Notes: a model not told the origin generated them from the letters alone. Counted from the stretch's first letter, positions 43,349 to 54,762 are shown. The stretch is DNA of 64,000 nucleotides from Dictyoglomus turgidum DSM 6724 (GCF_000021645.1 NC_011661.1:1768723-1832722), one strand, 5' to 3'. Translations and numbers: made by a program.

Positions 43349-44137
43349 TTATAGATAACTCATTATCCTTCTTGTAGTTTCCATTAATTTAGAAACATAT
43401 TCTTCTGGCTTCATCTTCTCGTATTCTGGCCTTACTACCTCGGGAACAATATACCCATTAAATCCCCCATCTCTTAAATAAGTTAAAATCTGAACTAAAG
43501 GAATAACCCCTTCGCCTGGAAAAACTTGCTGATTTTCTTTTAGATAATATCTTGGAACGTTTTCTGCATCCTTTAAAAAAACAAATTTTATTTGAGAAAA
43601 ATCCTTATCTCTAAATACATCAAAATCTTCTCCACCTAAGTAAAAATGAAAAGTATCAAAAGCTAAACTTAATCTTTCCCTCTCTTTTATTAAGTTCAAA
43701 ACCTTATAAGCTTTACTTAAAGTGTTAACTACTGAGAAAGCATTTATCCTTATTACTATTAGCAAATCAATCTTTGATAAAGACCTTGAAAGATTTTTTG
43801 CAAACATCTCCAAAGCCACATTAAAGCTTATATTAGAGGGCTTCTCACAAGGATTAATAAGGAGAAAAGGAAGGTCTAATTCTTTTGAAAGCTCATAAAT
43901 TTCTAAAATCTCCTTATTTTCTCCTTCTAAAGGGAGTTTGAAATCATGAGAGATTAACAAAGGCTTTATATCATTTCGTAGCAAAATATCCTTTATTTTC
44001 TCCTTATCATTCCCCTTTAAAAAATTGACCAATTTGTGATGATCAAAAATTATAAGTTTTGAATATTCCTTTATCAAATCTATTTCTTCTGTTAAAGAAA
44101 GACTTATCAAATTACTTCCTGTCCAGACTATCTCCAT
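43349..44137 (-). CDS. Sugar phosphate isomerase/epimerase-like TIM barrel
   Basis: 262-residue protein of the xylose-isomerase-like / AP endonuclease 2 barrel family. The metal-site neighbourhood is visible in LAFDTFHFYLGG (Asp and His), FVFLKDAENVP and GYIVPEVVRPEYE (Glu). Length is normal. GAAGGGGGAA precedes ATG. Members include hexulose epimerases, hydroxypyruvate isomerase and inosose enzymes; the exact reaction is not readable. It sits upstream of the RpiR gene on the same strand, 214 bp away, so it may belong to the same sugar-acid pathway. Confidence 0.8.
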   Translation of the reverse strand: MEIVWTGSNLISLSLTEEIDLIKEYSKLIIFDHHKLVNFLKGNDKEKIKDILLRNDIKPLLISHDFKLPLEGENKEILEIYELSKELDLPFLLINPCEKPSNISFNVALEMFAKNLSRSLSKIDLLIVIRINAFSVVNTLSKAYKVLNLIKERERLSLAFDTFHFYLGGEDFDVFRDKDFSQIKFVFLKDAENVPRYYLKENQQVFPGEGVIPLVQILTYLRDGGFNGYIVPEVVRPEYEKMKPEEYVSKLMETTRRIMSYL

Positions 44138-44187
44138 ACTTTTTATTCCCCCTTCTCAATATTCATATATCTAATTCTAACACATTC

Positions 44188-44216
44188 TTGTCACAGACCT
44201 TATTCTATGCTAAACT
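44188..44216 (+). promoter_or_regulatory. Promoter of the small-gene/NrpR operon
   Basis: TTGTCA (44188-44193), 17-bp spacer, TAAACT (44211-44216), about 50 nt before ATG at 44268. Confidence 0.5.
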
Positions 44217-44267
44217 ATCCAAGGCACAATATAAAAACTACAATAAACAAGGAGGTAAGAGATAGAA

Positions 44268-44450
44268 ATGAGAAAACCGGAAGAAATAAGACAATTAATA
44301 CAAGAATTAAGTGACTATAAACATTCAAAATTATTAGATAGCTTTGGCCCAGAGTATATAAGGAGAGAAACAGCCCAAAGAATAATCTCTGTATTAAGGT
44401 GGGTTCTTGAAGATCCTGCAGTACAAATTAATTTAAAGAAAGAACAATAA
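44268..44450 (+). CDS. Small protein of unknown function
   Basis: 60 residues, starting after a strong AAGGAGGT site, so it is very likely translated. Mostly helical and charged (EEIRQLIQELSDYK; ETAQRIISVLRWVLEDP), with no cysteine, signal or membrane segment. The family is not recognised. It is followed 19 bases later by another small gene and then the NrpR-like regulator, all on one strand, so it may be a partner or target of that regulator. Confidence 0.75.
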   Translation: MRKPEEIRQLIQELSDYKHSKLLDSFGPEYIRRETAQRIISVLRWVLEDPAVQINLKKEQ

Positions 44451-44469
44451 TAATTAGGAGGAGCTTATA

Positions 44470-44733
44470 TTGAAAAAGGGATTCAAATCTACCTTTGATT
44501 GGGAAGAAAAATTAATTGCCTTTTATTATACAGCTCTTGAGAATTATGTTGAGAAATTGGAACTTTCCGATAGGTTAAAAGATGAATTTGACGAGGAAGT
44601 AGATAGTGATGATTTAATGATTCTCGCTCAATTCCTTGCTTTAGCTACTAAAAAATTCTTACAACAAGAAGGTTGGCTAAAGCAAGAAGACGATTTTGAT
44701 CTCTTCTTTCCCCCATCTCCATACATACATTAA
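44470..44733 (+). CDS. Small acidic protein of unknown function
   Basis: 87 residues from a TTG start preceded by TAGGAGG. Acidic and helical (LSDRLKDEFDEEVDSDDLMILAQFLALATKKF), ending in a short FFPPSP tail. No known domain is seen, and it is soluble. It lies 10 bases before the NrpR-like gene, which has only a weak ribosome-binding site of its own, so translation may be coupled. It is not recognised as a toxin or antitoxin. Confidence 0.72.
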   Translation: MKKGFKSTFDWEEKLIAFYYTALENYVEKLELSDRLKDEFDEEVDSDDLMILAQFLALATKKFLQQEGWLKQEDDFDLFFPPSPYIH

Positions 44734-44743
44734 ATAAAGAGCA

Positions 44744-45736
44744 ATGAATAAGGATATTGAAAGAAAAGTTATTGCCATCCTTGAGATACTCAACAACTAT
44801 AACGAGCCTGTTGGTGCTAATACCATATCAGAAAAGCTTTTGGAGAAAGGTATAGAGCTAAGTGATAGAGCTGTGAGATATCACTTAAAAATAATGGACG
44901 AACGGGGACTAACAAAAGTAGTAGGAAAAAAGGGAAGACTTATAACAGAGAAGGGCAGAGAAGAGATTAAAAAGGCTTTAATAGCTGATAAGTTAGGCTT
45001 TATTATAAGCAAAATAGAAAATCTTGCTTATCAAGTTACCCTTGATAGATCTACAGGGAAGGGGAAAGTAATTCTAAACCTCTCTATTATTCCTAAAAAA
45101 GATCTCCAAAAATCTTTAAATATAATGAAAGATATACTTAAAAAGGGCTATGGGATAAGTGAGAAAATCATTATTTTTGATAAAAAAGAGGAGGAAATAA
45201 TTCCAGGGGTAATAGTCCCTGAAAAATCTGTAATTTTAGGAACTGTTTGTAGCGTAACCATCCATGGTGTCCTTATAAAAAATGGCATTCCTGTGAATGC
45301 AAAGTTCGCAGGAGTTTTAGAAGTAAAAGATCATGAACCTACAAGATTCTTAGAAGCAATCACCTACAATGGTTCAACTCTTGATCCTTTAGAAATATTC
45401 ATAAAAAGTAAGATGACTTCTATTTCTTCAGTGGTAAAAAAGAAAGAAGGAAGAGTTCTCGCTACTTTTAGGGAAATACCTAATTCTGCTCGGGAGGATG
45501 CTCAAAATATAATTGAAGAGCTAAAAGAAATAGATATAAAAGGCAAAATCTACTTAGGAAAACCCAATCAAGAACTTTTTGGTGTTCCTGTTACTCAAGG
45601 AACCTCAGCCCTTGTAATAGTGGGGGGGTTAAATCCTATTGCTGGCATAATAGAAGCAGATATTGAGGCAGAAAATAAAGCCATGAGTATACTCTATAAC
45701 TATGAAGATCTTAAGCCTATAAAAGACTATATTTAG
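44744..45736 (+). CDS. NrpR-like transcriptional regulator (DUF128)
   Basis: 330 residues: N-terminal winged helix (1-75, ELSDRAVRYHLKIMDERGLT) and one NrpR domain (about 80-325, with IIPGVIVPEKSVILGTV, FAGVLEVKDHEP and GTSALVIVGGLNPIAGIIEA). In methanogens NrpR represses nitrogen-fixation and glutamine-synthetase genes and senses 2-oxoglutarate; archaeal NrpR often has two such domains, this one has one. No nitrogen genes are adjacent except carAB and arg genes on the opposite strand. Its 3' end overlaps argH by 4 bp. The targets here are unknown. Confidence 0.85.
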   Translation: MNKDIERKVIAILEILNNYNEPVGANTISEKLLEKGIELSDRAVRYHLKIMDERGLTKVVGKKGRLITEKGREEIKKALIADKLGFIISKIENLAYQVTLDRSTGKGKVILNLSIIPKKDLQKSLNIMKDILKKGYGISEKIIIFDKKEEEIIPGVIVPEKSVILGTVCSVTIHGVLIKNGIPVNAKFAGVLEVKDHEPTRFLEAITYNGSTLDPLEIFIKSKMTSISSVVKKKEGRVLATFREIPNSAREDAQNIIEELKEIDIKGKIYLGKPNQELFGVPVTQGTSALVIVGGLNPIAGIIEADIEAENKAMSILYNYEDLKPIKDYI

Positions 45737-47172
45737 TAAAGTCCTTCTAACAACTTCGCTAAATCAGGTAAATTATTTCTCAAAATATTCCATTTTTCAA
45801 TTGTATTTTTCATTTCTTCCCTTCTCTTTTTAATTACTTCTCTATTTATATCTGGATTAGGACTTCCATAGGTTTTCTTAAATTTTAAACTGCTTTCTGG
45901 AGTTAATAAACTAAATACACTCTCATCAAAAAGATCCGAAAAACGCCTCCAATCTTCAAGAGAAAGATCTCTAAATTTTTTATTATTTTCCTCACAAAAT
46001 CTAACTATCTCTCCTACAACTTTATGTGCTTCCCTAAATGGCATACCTTTTAGCACAAGATATTCAGCTATGTCAGTAGCAAAAAGAAAATCCTCAGAGG
46101 AAAACCTATACATCCCATCAATATTGAATTCAATATGAGATAAAAACCCAGTCCAAACTTTTAATGTTATCTTTAGTTCATCCACAGAAGAAAATAAAGA
46201 TGGTTTATCTTCCTGCAAATCTCTATTATAACTTAAAGGTAACCCTTTCACCACAGTAAACATATTTACAAGGTTTCCTATAACCTTTCCAGTTTTTCCC
46301 CTTGTAAGTTCTGCTACATCAGGATTTCTTTTTTGAGGCATCATACTACTTCCTGTAGAGTACTCTTCAGGAAGTCTTATAAAAGAAAATTCCTTAGTTG
46401 ACCAAAGAATTATCTCTTCAGCAAGGCGAGAAAGATGAGTATACACAAGAGCCGAGAAGAAAAGGAATTCGAGCACAAAATCTCTATCAGACACAGCATC
46501 CATACTATTATCAGAGATCTTTGAGAATCTTAAAAGCTTTGCAGTATACTCTCTATCAAGAGGAATATTACTCCCTGCAAGAGCACCAGAGCCAAGAGGC
46601 ATAACATCAATCCTCTTATATATATCTTCTAACCTCTCCAAATCTCTGCTAAACATAGCATCATAAGCTAAAAAATAATGAGCAAGAGTTACAGGCTGAG
46701 CCTGCTGAAGATGAGTGTATCCTGGCATAGGTACGTTTATAAATTTCTCTGAAAGATCAAAAAGGACTTTTCTTAAATCTATTAGTAACTCCGCTATATT
46801 ACAAGCTTCTTCCTTTAGATAAAGTCTCAAATCAAGAACTACCTGATCATTTCTACTTCTTCCTGTATGAATTTTTTTGCCTATATCTCCAATTTTCTTA
46901 GTCAAATTTTCCTCAATAAAGGTATGAACATCTTCGCTATCTCTTATTAAATCAGGATTATTTAGAATTTCAAGATAAAGATTTTTAATCTCCTTTTTCA
47001 GAGTTTTTAATTCCTCTTCTGAAATAACTCCAATTTTATTAAGCATAATTACATGGGCAAGGGTACCTGTAAGATCTGCCTTCCATAGTCTTTTATCAAA
47101 GTCAAGTGAATATGTAAAATCTTCTACCGTTTTATCTAACGGCTTTCTCCAGCGGCTTCCCCAGAGAGCCAT
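45733..47172 (-). CDS. argH: Argininosuccinate lyase
   Basis: Last step of arginine synthesis: argininosuccinate to arginine and fumarate. 479 residues. Fumarase/aspartase-superfamily signature [15 protein letters not shown], plus [27 protein letters not shown] and [24 protein letters not shown] precedes ATG at 47172, which lies inside the end of carB (37-bp overlap), so the two are translationally coupled. It is the last gene of the arginine operon. Confidence 0.96.
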   Translation of the reverse strand: MALWGSRWRKPLDKTVEDFTYSLDFDKRLWKADLTGTLAHVIMLNKIGVISEEELKTLKKEIKNLYLEILNNPDLIRDSEDVHTFIEENLTKKIGDIGKKIHTGRSRNDQVVLDLRLYLKEEACNIAELLIDLRKVLFDLSEKFINVPMPGYTHLQQAQPVTLAHYFLAYDAMFSRDLERLEDIYKRIDVMPLGSGALAGSNIPLDREYTAKLLRFSKISDNSMDAVSDRDFVLEFLFFSALVYTHLSRLAEEIILWSTKEFSFIRLPEEYSTGSSMMPQKRNPDVAELTRGKTGKVIGNLVNMFTVVKGLPLSYNRDLQEDKPSLFSSVDELKITLKVWTGFLSHIEFNIDGMYRFSSEDFLFATDIAEYLVLKGMPFREAHKVVGEIVRFCEENNKKFRDLSLEDWRRFSDLFDESVFSLLTPESSLKFKKTYGSPNPDINREVIKKRREEMKNTIEKWNILRNNLPDLAKLLEGLY

Positions 47173-50100
47173 ACTTCCTCCTCATAAAACTCCTGAATTG
47201 CTCTATAATCTATATCTTTATCTCCAAACTCCATAATCATCTTTACCACCGCATTCCACATGTCTTCCGAAACAATACAAGAAAGTCCAATATCAAAACA
47301 TGCCCTCCTCCATGGCTTGTCTTTATCGTTCACAGCCACTACAAGGTCAAAATCATAATTAGTAAGAGTAGATAATTCGTCTCCTCTCATCTCTACCTTT
47401 GTAAAATCCTCATGATTTTCAAGAGAAAAGAGCTTAAAGCCTAATTTTTTTAATTCTTTCCATTTAGAAGGAATAACAGTGGTAACAAATATTTTACCCC
47501 CATTTATGGGAACTTTTACTCCACTAGCATATAGTGCCTTATAGAGAGCTTTAGACCATTCATAATCTATTCCCATAACCTCCCCTGTAGATCTCATTTC
47601 AGGACCAAGTTCTACTTCTGCACCCTTTATTTTTGTGAATGAGAAAACAGGGGCTTTTACAGCATAATAATTGGGTTTAGGATAAAGTCCAGGTTTTAGC
47701 CCAAGCTCTCGCAGAGTATAACCAAGAGCAATTTTTGTAGCATATTTTACTAAAGGTAATTTTAAAGCTTTACTAAGATAAGGAATAGTTCTTGAGGCTC
47801 TTGGATTTGCCTCCAAGACATATACTTCTTCATCCTTAGAAGATATTACATACTGAATATTCAAAAGCCCCTTAACTTCAAGTCCAAGAGCTATTTTTGT
47901 GGAATAGTCTACAATTTTATCTACCACTTCCTGAGAGAGTGTATAATGAGGAAAAACAGTAGTACTATCTCCTGAATGAATACCAGCCCTCTCAATATGT
48001 TCCATAATCCCAGGAATAAATACTTCTTTTCCATCACAGAGAAGATCTACTTCCGCCTCTTTACCCACTATAAATTGATCCATCCACAAAGGTAAGATTA
48101 TATCTTTTCTTTCAAAATAACTTTCTAAATCTTCCATATTGTAAACAATAATCATAGCCCTTCCACCAAGCACATAAGATGGCCTCAAGAGTACTGGAAA
48201 TCCAATTTCCTCTATTACCTCCTTGGCTTCATTAATATTTCTTATATAAAATCCTTTAGGTCTTGGGATTTTATTTTTTCTTAGGAATCTATCAAATTTT
48301 TCTCTATCTTCTGCAAGATCTATGCTCTTTTGAGATGTTCCAAGGAGGTAAAAACCTCTTTTTTCAAGATTCTTTGATAAATTAATAGCGGTTTGGCCTC
48401 CAAATTGGGAGAGGAACCCAAGAGGCTCTTCTTGCTCCATAATGTTAGTAACATCCTCACTGGTCAGAGGCTCAAAATATAGTCGATCCGACATATCAAA
48501 ATCAGTACTTAAAGTCTCTGGGTTATTGTTAATCATTATGGACACCAAACCTTCTTCTTTAATAGCCTTTACAGCATGGACAGTGCAGTAATCAAACTCT
48601 ATTCCCTGTCCTATTCTTATAGGACCGCTACCAAGCACTACAACAGATCGTTGTGGGTTTTTCTGAGCCTCATTCTCCTCTTCATAAGTAGAGTAATAAT
48701 AAGGAGTATTTGCAGAAAATTCTGCCGCACAAGTATCAACTATCTTATAAACCGGAAAGATTTTATGGAGCCTTCTATAAGCAAAGATTTCATCTTTTGT
48801 AGCATTTAAGAAGCAAGAAAGATCATAGTCCCCAAACCCCATCTTTTTAAGTTCTCTAATTTCATCAGGAGAAAGCTCACTTAGACTTTTACCCTTATAT
48901 TTCTTGGAGACCTCTATAAGGTTGTATATCTTGGTAAGGAAAAATTTATCTATCTTAGTTAATTCGTAAGCTTCATCTACCGTAAGACCCCTCATAAAGC
49001 CTTCAGCAAGTAAAAATAATCTCCTATCATCAGCCATTTTTAAATACTTTCTTATTTCATCATCGCTAAAATAAGAATACCTTCTATCAAAAAGCCCTGC
49101 ATCAACCTCCAAAGACCTTAAAGCCTTCAGCAATGCCTCTTCGAAAGTTCTTCCAAGAGCCATAACTTCACCTGTGGCCTGCATTTGGGTGCCTAATCTT
49201 CTATCTTTAACTCTAAATTTCTCAAAAGCCCATCTTGGAATCTTTATCACCACATAATCCAGGGCAGGTTCAAAAGCTGCATAAGTTTCACCGGTTACAG
49301 GATTTTTTATTTCATCAAGAGTCTTTCCGAGAGCAATTTTGGCTGTGAGTCTTGCAATAGGAAAACCCGTAGCTTTAGACGCCAAAGCAGAGGACCTACT
49401 TACTCTTGGATTAACCTCAATCACATAATATTCCCTTTTATTAGGATTTAAAGCATATTGAATATTACATCCACCCTCAATTTTTAGTGCAGTAATTATT
49501 TTTAAAGAGGCTGTTCTCAGCATTTGATACTCTATGTCATTAAGGGTCTGAGTTGGCGCAACCACAATACTGTCTCCTGTATGTATGCCCATAGGATCCA
49601 CATTCTCCATACTACAAACAGTAATCACATTACCTTTTCTATCCCTCATTACCTCAAACTCAATTTCCTTCCATCCTACTACGCTTTTCTCAAGAAGGGC
49701 CTGGCTCACAGGACTCAATTTTAAACTTCTTAAAAGAGCCTTCTCAAATTCTTCAACGCTCTCTACAATTCCCCCACCAGTTCCTCCAAGGGTATAAGCG
49801 GGTCTAATGACAAGAGGTAATCCAATTATCTCAAGAGCTTTTCTCCCTTCCTCCATGGACCTTACAACCACACTTGGAAGTACAGGTTCTCCAATCTCTT
49901 CCATTCTCTTCCTAAAAAGTTCTCTATCTTCAGCCATACTAATAGATTCAAGAGATGCTCCAAGAAGAGGAATACCATACTTTTCAAGTATTCCTATAGA
50001 GGCAAGCTCCATGGCAAGGTTTAAACCTGTCTGTCCGCCAAGAGTAGCAATTATGCCATCAGGTTTTTCTTTTTCTATGATTCTTTCTATCACTTCCGCA

Positions 50101-50300
50101 GTTATGGGTTCTATGTAGATTCTATCAGCCATCTCCCAATCAGTCATTATAGTAGCAGGATTTGAATTGATAAGTACTACTTCAACCCCTTCTTCCTTCA
50201 AAGCCCTACAAGCCTGAGTACCGGAGTAGTCAAACTCTGCCGCTTGTCCTATCACTATAGGTCCTGAACCTATAACTAAAACCTTCTTATATTTACTCAA
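47136..50300 (-). CDS. carB: Carbamoyl-phosphate synthase large subunit
   Basis: 1054-residue synthetase making carbamoyl phosphate for arginine and pyrimidines. Two ATP-grasp halves: first [22 protein letters not shown] and GGTGGGIV, second [22 protein letters not shown]; a C-terminal MGS-like domain carries allosteric control. TTG start after GAGGTGAG. It is slightly shorter than the E. coli enzyme (1073). It lies 14 bases after carA and overlaps argH. Confidence 0.96.
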   Translation of the reverse strand: MSKYKKVLVIGSGPIVIGQAAEFDYSGTQACRALKEEGVEVVLINSNPATIMTDWEMADRIYIEPITAEVIERIIEKEKPDGIIATLGGQTGLNLAMELASIGILEKYGIPLLGASLESISMAEDRELFRKRMEEIGEPVLPSVVVRSMEEGRKALEIIGLPLVIRPAYTLGGTGGGIVESVEEFEKALLRSLKLSPVSQALLEKSVVGWKEIEFEVMRDRKGNVITVCSMENVDPMGIHTGDSIVVAPTQTLNDIEYQMLRTASLKIITALKIEGGCNIQYALNPNKREYYVIEVNPRVSRSSALASKATGFPIARLTAKIALGKTLDEIKNPVTGETYAAFEPALDYVVIKIPRWAFEKFRVKDRRLGTQMQATGEVMALGRTFEEALLKALRSLEVDAGLFDRRYSYFSDDEIRKYLKMADDRRLFLLAEGFMRGLTVDEAYELTKIDKFFLTKIYNLIEVSKKYKGKSLSELSPDEIRELKKMGFGDYDLSCFLNATKDEIFAYRRLHKIFPVYKIVDTCAAEFSANTPYYYSTYEEENEAQKNPQRSVVVLGSGPIRIGQGIEFDYCTVHAVKAIKEEGLVSIMINNNPETLSTDFDMSDRLYFEPLTSEDVTNIMEQEEPLGFLSQFGGQTAINLSKNLEKRGFYLLGTSQKSIDLAEDREKFDRFLRKNKIPRPKGFYIRNINEAKEVIEEIGFPVLLRPSYVLGGRAMIIVYNMEDLESYFERKDIILPLWMDQFIVGKEAEVDLLCDGKEVFIPGIMEHIERAGIHSGDSTTVFPHYTLSQEVVDKIVDYSTKIALGLEVKGLLNIQYVISSKDEEVYVLEANPRASRTIPYLSKALKLPLVKYATKIALGYTLRELGLKPGLYPKPNYYAVKAPVFSFTKIKGAEVELGPEMRSTGEVMGIDYEWSKALYKALYASGVKVPINGGKIFVTTVIPSKWKELKKLGFKLFSLENHEDFTKVEMRGDELSTLTNYDFDLVVAVNDKDKPWRRACFDIGLSCIVSEDMWNAVVKMIMEFGDKDIDYRAIQEFYEEEVWLSGEAAGESR

Positions 50301-50314
50301 TATATCTCACCTCA

Positions 50315-51391
50315 CTAATCAAAAAGTCTATAGTACTCTTCAAATATAAATTTGGTATCCCATGGACCTGGAGATGCCTCTGGATGAAATTGTACCGCTA
50401 CAAGAGGCAAAAAGTTGTGTTTTATTCCTTCCACAGTATGATCGTTCAGATTATAATAATTCACTTCAAAGCCCTTTGGTAAAGTCCTCTCGTCTATAGC
50501 ATAGCTATGGTTTTGAGAAGTTATATAAGTCCTTCCTGAGTCCACATGGTATACAGGATGGTTAGCCCCTCTATGTCCAAACTTTAATTTATAAGTTTTT
50601 GCACCAAGGCTTAAAGCTATAAGTTGAATACCAAGGCATATCCCAAGAACTGGCTTTTCAAGAGCCATAATCCTTCTAATAGTCTCTTGAACATAGGGCA
50701 CGTTAGAAGGATCCCCAGGACCATTAGATAAGACTATACCATCAGGATTATAGCTTTTAATATCTTCAAAAGAGGTCCAAGCGGGAAAGACTTTTATTCT
50801 AAAATTATACTTTAAAAGCTCCCTTAATATACCCATTTTTACTCCAAAATCCAAAAGGGCTAATTTTTTATCTCCCTCTGGATTTACTTCGTAAGGTACC
50901 GTAGTAGTAACTCTTCTTACTAAGTCAAGATAATTAAAATCATATTTTAGAAGCTTTTTGGCAAGCACAAAGACATCTTTTTCTTTTGTAGATATAATTG
51001 CCTTCATAGTACCAAATTTTCTTATCTCTCTCACTATGGCTCGGGTATCTACTTTATGAATTCCTACAATTTTGTTTTCAATCAAAAATTCCCTTAGAGA
51101 TTTTTTACTATTCCAATGAAACTTGTAATCATTAAACTCCCTTGCCACAACCCCCGAACAATGAATCTTTGAACTTTCAAGTCTTTCCGTATCTACCCCA
51201 TAGTTTCCTATGAGAGGATAAGAAAACACAATTATCTGATTAGCATAAGAAGGGTCTGTTAAAGTTTGAGGATATCCCACCATCCCTGTATTAAAAACGA
51301 TCTCTCCTACTACCTCGCCCTCATATCCAAAACTTTCCCCTATAAAACTATGCCCTGTCTCTAAAACAAGAATAGCTTCCTTTCCTTTCAT
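50315..51391 (-). CDS. carA: Carbamoyl-phosphate synthase small subunit
   Basis: 358-residue glutaminase subunit that feeds ammonia to CarB. The class I amidotransferase triad shows as PVLGICLGIQLIALSLG (Cys) and VAVQFHPEASPGPWD (His, Glu). The N-terminal part EGEVVGEIVFNTGMVGYPQTLTDP is typical. GTG at 51400 is possible, but GAGGTG fits ATG at 51391, 2 bases after the argD stop. Its place inside an arginine operon suggests it mainly supplies ArgF. Confidence 0.95.
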   Translation of the reverse strand: MKGKEAILVLETGHSFIGESFGYEGEVVGEIVFNTGMVGYPQTLTDPSYANQIIVFSYPLIGNYGVDTERLESSKIHCSGVVAREFNDYKFHWNSKKSLREFLIENKIVGIHKVDTRAIVREIRKFGTMKAIISTKEKDVFVLAKKLLKYDFNYLDLVRRVTTTVPYEVNPEGDKKLALLDFGVKMGILRELLKYNFRIKVFPAWTSFEDIKSYNPDGIVLSNGPGDPSNVPYVQETIRRIMALEKPVLGICLGIQLIALSLGAKTYKLKFGHRGANHPVYHVDSGRTYITSQNHSYAIDERTLPKGFEVNYYNLNDHTVEGIKHNFLPLVAVQFHPEASPGPWDTKFIFEEYYRLFD

Positions 51392-51393
51392 TA

Positions 51394-52551
51394 CTAACAC
51401 CTCTTTTGTAAAGCTTCTTTTATAGTCTCTATACCCTTTTCTAACTCTTCTTTAGTTACTATTAAAGGAGGAAGAAGCCTCAAGACATTTTCTCCTGCAG
51501 AAAGAACAAGTACACCTTCCTCTATCAATTCCTCCTGAAGTTCCCTTACCTTTATATCCTTTAGCTCTATACCCCACATAAGTCCTCTACCTCTTATCTC
51601 TTTAACTATAGGAAGCTCCAATAAGTCTTTTAGTTTTTCCTCTAAAAATCTTCCTTTTTCTCTTACCTCTCTCAAAAACTTCTCATTACCTACAATATCA
51701 AGAACTGCAGTACCTGCGGCACATACCACAAGATTTCCTCCCATAGTAGTACCATGAGACCCAGGACCCATTACTTGAGCAATATCTTTTGAAGTGCATA
51801 CAGCTCCAAGAGGAAGACCTCCTCCAAGAGCCTTTGCAAGAAGGATTATATCTGCTTCTACTTCATAGTATTCTTCGGCAAGGAAATATCCTGTCCTTCC
51901 TATACCTGTTTGAATTTCATCAAAGATCAAAAGAATTCCTAGCTCCTTTGTTATTTCTCTTACTCTCTTTAAATATTCTTTATCTGCAGGATTTACTCCT
52001 CCCTCTCCTTGTATAGGCTCTAAAATCACAGCACAAGTTTCCTCGTCAATAGCACTTTCAAGGGCTGAAACATCGTTATAGGGAACGTAAATAAATCCCG
52101 GAACAAGAGGCCCAAAACCTTCGTGATATTTTTTTTGTCCTGTAGCAGAAAGAGCACCATAAGTTCTTCCATGAAAAGAATTATTCATACTGATAATTTT
52201 CCATTTTTGGCCATCAAAATATTTTCTGGATAACTTAATTGCTGCTTCTACAGCTTCGGCACCACTATTACATAAAAAAAATGCCTCCCTTTTTGTAAGG
52301 GAGGCAAGCCTTTCAAGAAGCTCAAACTGCGGCAGATTATAAAATAGGTTTGAGACATGACTCAATTTTTCTATCTGCTCTTTCACCCTTTTAACTATCT
52401 CTGGATGAGAATGTCCTAAAGCATTCACTCCTATTCCACTGGTAAGATCTAAATATTTTTTCCCTTGATCATCAAATAACCAAACTCCCTCTCCCCTTAC
52501 AAACACAGGCTTGAATCTCTTATACACAGGGAAAAACCTATCTTCTTTCAT
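51394..52551 (-). CDS. argD: Acetylornithine aminotransferase
   Basis: 385-residue class III PLP transaminase: N-acetylglutamate semialdehyde to N-acetylornithine. Marks: DLTSGIGVNALGHSHP, LCNSGAEAVEAAIKLSRKY, LIFDEIQTGIGRTG (PLP-pyridine Asp), LAKALGGGLPLG (Schiff-base Lys), GTTMGGNLV. GAGGTGG precedes ATG. Flanked by argJ and carA in the operon. Confidence 0.93.
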   Translation of the reverse strand: MKEDRFFPVYKRFKPVFVRGEGVWLFDDQGKKYLDLTSGIGVNALGHSHPEIVKRVKEQIEKLSHVSNLFYNLPQFELLERLASLTKREAFFLCNSGAEAVEAAIKLSRKYFDGQKWKIISMNNSFHGRTYGALSATGQKKYHEGFGPLVPGFIYVPYNDVSALESAIDEETCAVILEPIQGEGGVNPADKEYLKRVREITKELGILLIFDEIQTGIGRTGYFLAEEYYEVEADIILLAKALGGGLPLGAVCTSKDIAQVMGPGSHGTTMGGNLVVCAAGTAVLDIVGNEKFLREVREKGRFLEEKLKDLLELPIVKEIRGRGLMWGIELKDIKVRELQEELIEEGVLVLSAGENVLRLLPPLIVTKEELEKGIETIKEALQKRC

Positions 52552-52560
52552 ATTTCCACC

Positions 52561-53730
52561 TCATGTTCTGTAGTATGCGTTTATCTTCACATACTCTTCA
52601 GTAAGATCACATCCCCAGGAAATTGCACTGTATCTGCCTTCGTTGAGTATTATTCTTATTCTTACTTCATTACCCTTTAAGTAGTTTTTCACTTCCTGTG
52701 AATTATAACCTAAAGGTTCATTTTTTGCAAAGACTAAATGATCACCTATATAAAGCTCTATTTTATTGAGATCAAAAGAGTATTCAGTCTGTCCTATACT
52801 TGCAAGAACTCTCCCCCAATTATCATCACCTCCAGCAATTGCCGCCTTCACAAGATTGGATACAACCACCGATCTTGCTATAACCTTCGCTTCTTTCAAA
52901 CTTCTTGCCTTCTCCACTATCACCTCAATAAGCTTTTTAGCCCCTTCACCATCTCTTGCAATCATCTTAGCAAGATCTTGCGCAACCATATCTAACCCCT
53001 TTTGAAAAGTCTTATCTAAAACCTCACCTGTAGAGAAAAGAAGAACCGTATCATTGGTACTACTACATCCATCCACACTTATCTGATGAAAAGATTTATC
53101 TACACTCTTTTTTAAAACTCTTTTTAACTCTTCACTGCCAAGCTTTACATTGGTTCCTATAAAAGCCAACATAGTAGCCATATTAGGATGAATCATTCCT
53201 GCTCCTTTTGCTACTCCACTTATAACGGCATCTCCCCTTTTTGCTCCTGAAATTTTGGGAAATGTATCTGTAGTCATAATAGCTTCTGCTATACTCTCTC
53301 CAGAATTTTCCGACAAATTTTTATAGGCCAGTTCTATTCCATAAGCTATTTTCTCTTTTTCCAGATAAGCTCCTATTTTCCCCGTAGAAGCCACAAAAAC
53401 TAATTCTTTTTCAATTCCAACCCTTTTTGCTACCTCCTCAGCCATAAATTCAGCATCTTTAATTCCTCTTCCTCCAGTACAGGCATTTGCCTGGCCACTA
53501 TTTATTATTATCGCTTGAACAAGACCATACTTCTCTAAATGTTTCTTAGAAACTATTACGGGGGCAGCCTTAACTGTATTCCTTGTAAACATGGCAGTTG
53601 CCTTTGCAGGTTTATCAAGCACTATCAATGCAAGATCTAATTTATTATCTTCTTTTAATCCGCAAGAAACAGCAGCAGCCTTTACTCCCTTTATGTTGGT
53701 AAGATACAACTTTTCTGTTTTCCAAGACAT
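52561..53730 (-). CDS. argJ: Ornithine acetyltransferase / N-acetylglutamate synthase
   Basis: 389 residues. It transfers the acetyl group from N-acetylornithine to glutamate, so the acetyl group is recycled and no separate ArgE is needed. Self-cleavage site GMIHPNMATMLAF with the new N-terminal nucleophile T186; also NSGQANACTG. TTG at 53739 directly touches the AGAGAGG site, so ATG at 53730 is preferred. Whether it is the one- or two-function form cannot be read. Confidence 0.94.
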   Translation of the reverse strand: MSWKTEKLYLTNIKGVKAAAVSCGLKEDNKLDLALIVLDKPAKATAMFTRNTVKAAPVIVSKKHLEKYGLVQAIIINSGQANACTGGRGIKDAEFMAEEVAKRVGIEKELVFVASTGKIGAYLEKEKIAYGIELAYKNLSENSGESIAEAIMTTDTFPKISGAKRGDAVISGVAKGAGMIHPNMATMLAFIGTNVKLGSEELKRVLKKSVDKSFHQISVDGCSSTNDTVLLFSTGEVLDKTFQKGLDMVAQDLAKMIARDGEGAKKLIEVIVEKARSLKEAKVIARSVVVSNLVKAAIAGGDDNWGRVLASIGQTEYSFDLNKIELYIGDHLVFAKNEPLGYNSQEVKNYLKGNEVRIRIILNEGRYSAISWGCDLTEEYVKINAYYRT

Positions 53731-53751
53731 ATTATTCAACCTCTCTTCTCT

Positions 53752-54762
53752 TTATGGATATAAAGGTAAAAAGTCAAGTCCTAAACTTTCCGCAAAACCA
53801 AACATAATATTCATATTCTGAATTGCTTGCCCTGCTGCCCCTTTTATTAGATTATCTATGGCAACCAAAATTACAGCATTTTTTGTATTCTTATCCGCCT
53901 GAGCACTTATCACTGCCCAATTTGTTCCTCTCACCTTTTTAATCTCTGGAGAGCAAGATGGAGGTAATACTTTTATAAAATATTCATCTTCATATACCTC
54001 TTTAAAAATCTGATACAAATCCTCAGAGGTTATCTCATCTCTAAGAGGAACATATATGGAGACAAACATACCTCTAAATACTGGAATAAGTTGAGGAACA
54101 AACAAAACCCTTAAATATCCTATCTCCTTAATTACATTTTCAATTTCAGGTTGATGTCTGTGATTTAGTATTGAATAAGCTTGATAATTTTCAGCTATAT
54201 TGCCATATATACTTTTATCAGTAGGTTTTCTACCTGCCCCTGAAATACCAGACTTAGCATCAATAATAGCATTTCCATAGGTTAAATTATTTTTTATCAA
54301 GGGAAAAAGTCCCAGAAGAGATGCGGTAGGATAACATCCAGGATTAGCTATATACTGTGCGCCTTTAATCTTATCTCTAAAAATTTCAGGAAGACCATAT
54401 ACTACCTTTTCTAAAATCTCAGGCATATTATGTTTTATTCCATAAACCCTTTCATATTCTCCCGGATTTTTAAACCTAAAATCAGCACTCATATCTATAA
54501 ATCTTTCTGGAATTTCTCCTTTACTCAAAAATCCCAAAGTCTCCCCGCTTCCAAGAGCAAAAAATACTACATCTAAATCCTTGTAAAGTTCACTATAAGT
54601 ACTTCTATCAGTAATAAAAATTTTTTCCGACTTAAAAACCCACGAATCCTCAAAGTGATCAGAGAAAAGATAAAGCTTATCTACCTGAGGATGTCTTAAG
54701 AGTATTCTCGTAAGTTCAAGTCCCACATATCCCGAGGCCCCAACTATTCCTACTTTAAGCAT
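53752..54762 (-). CDS. argC: N-acetyl-gamma-glutamyl-phosphate reductase
   Basis: 336-residue NADPH enzyme giving N-acetylglutamate semialdehyde. Dinucleotide motif [14 protein letters not shown] at the N-terminus, catalytic Cys in [18 protein letters not shown] loop and catalytic-domain [14 protein letters not shown] precedes ATG; it overlaps the end of argG by 8 bp. Confidence 0.95.
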
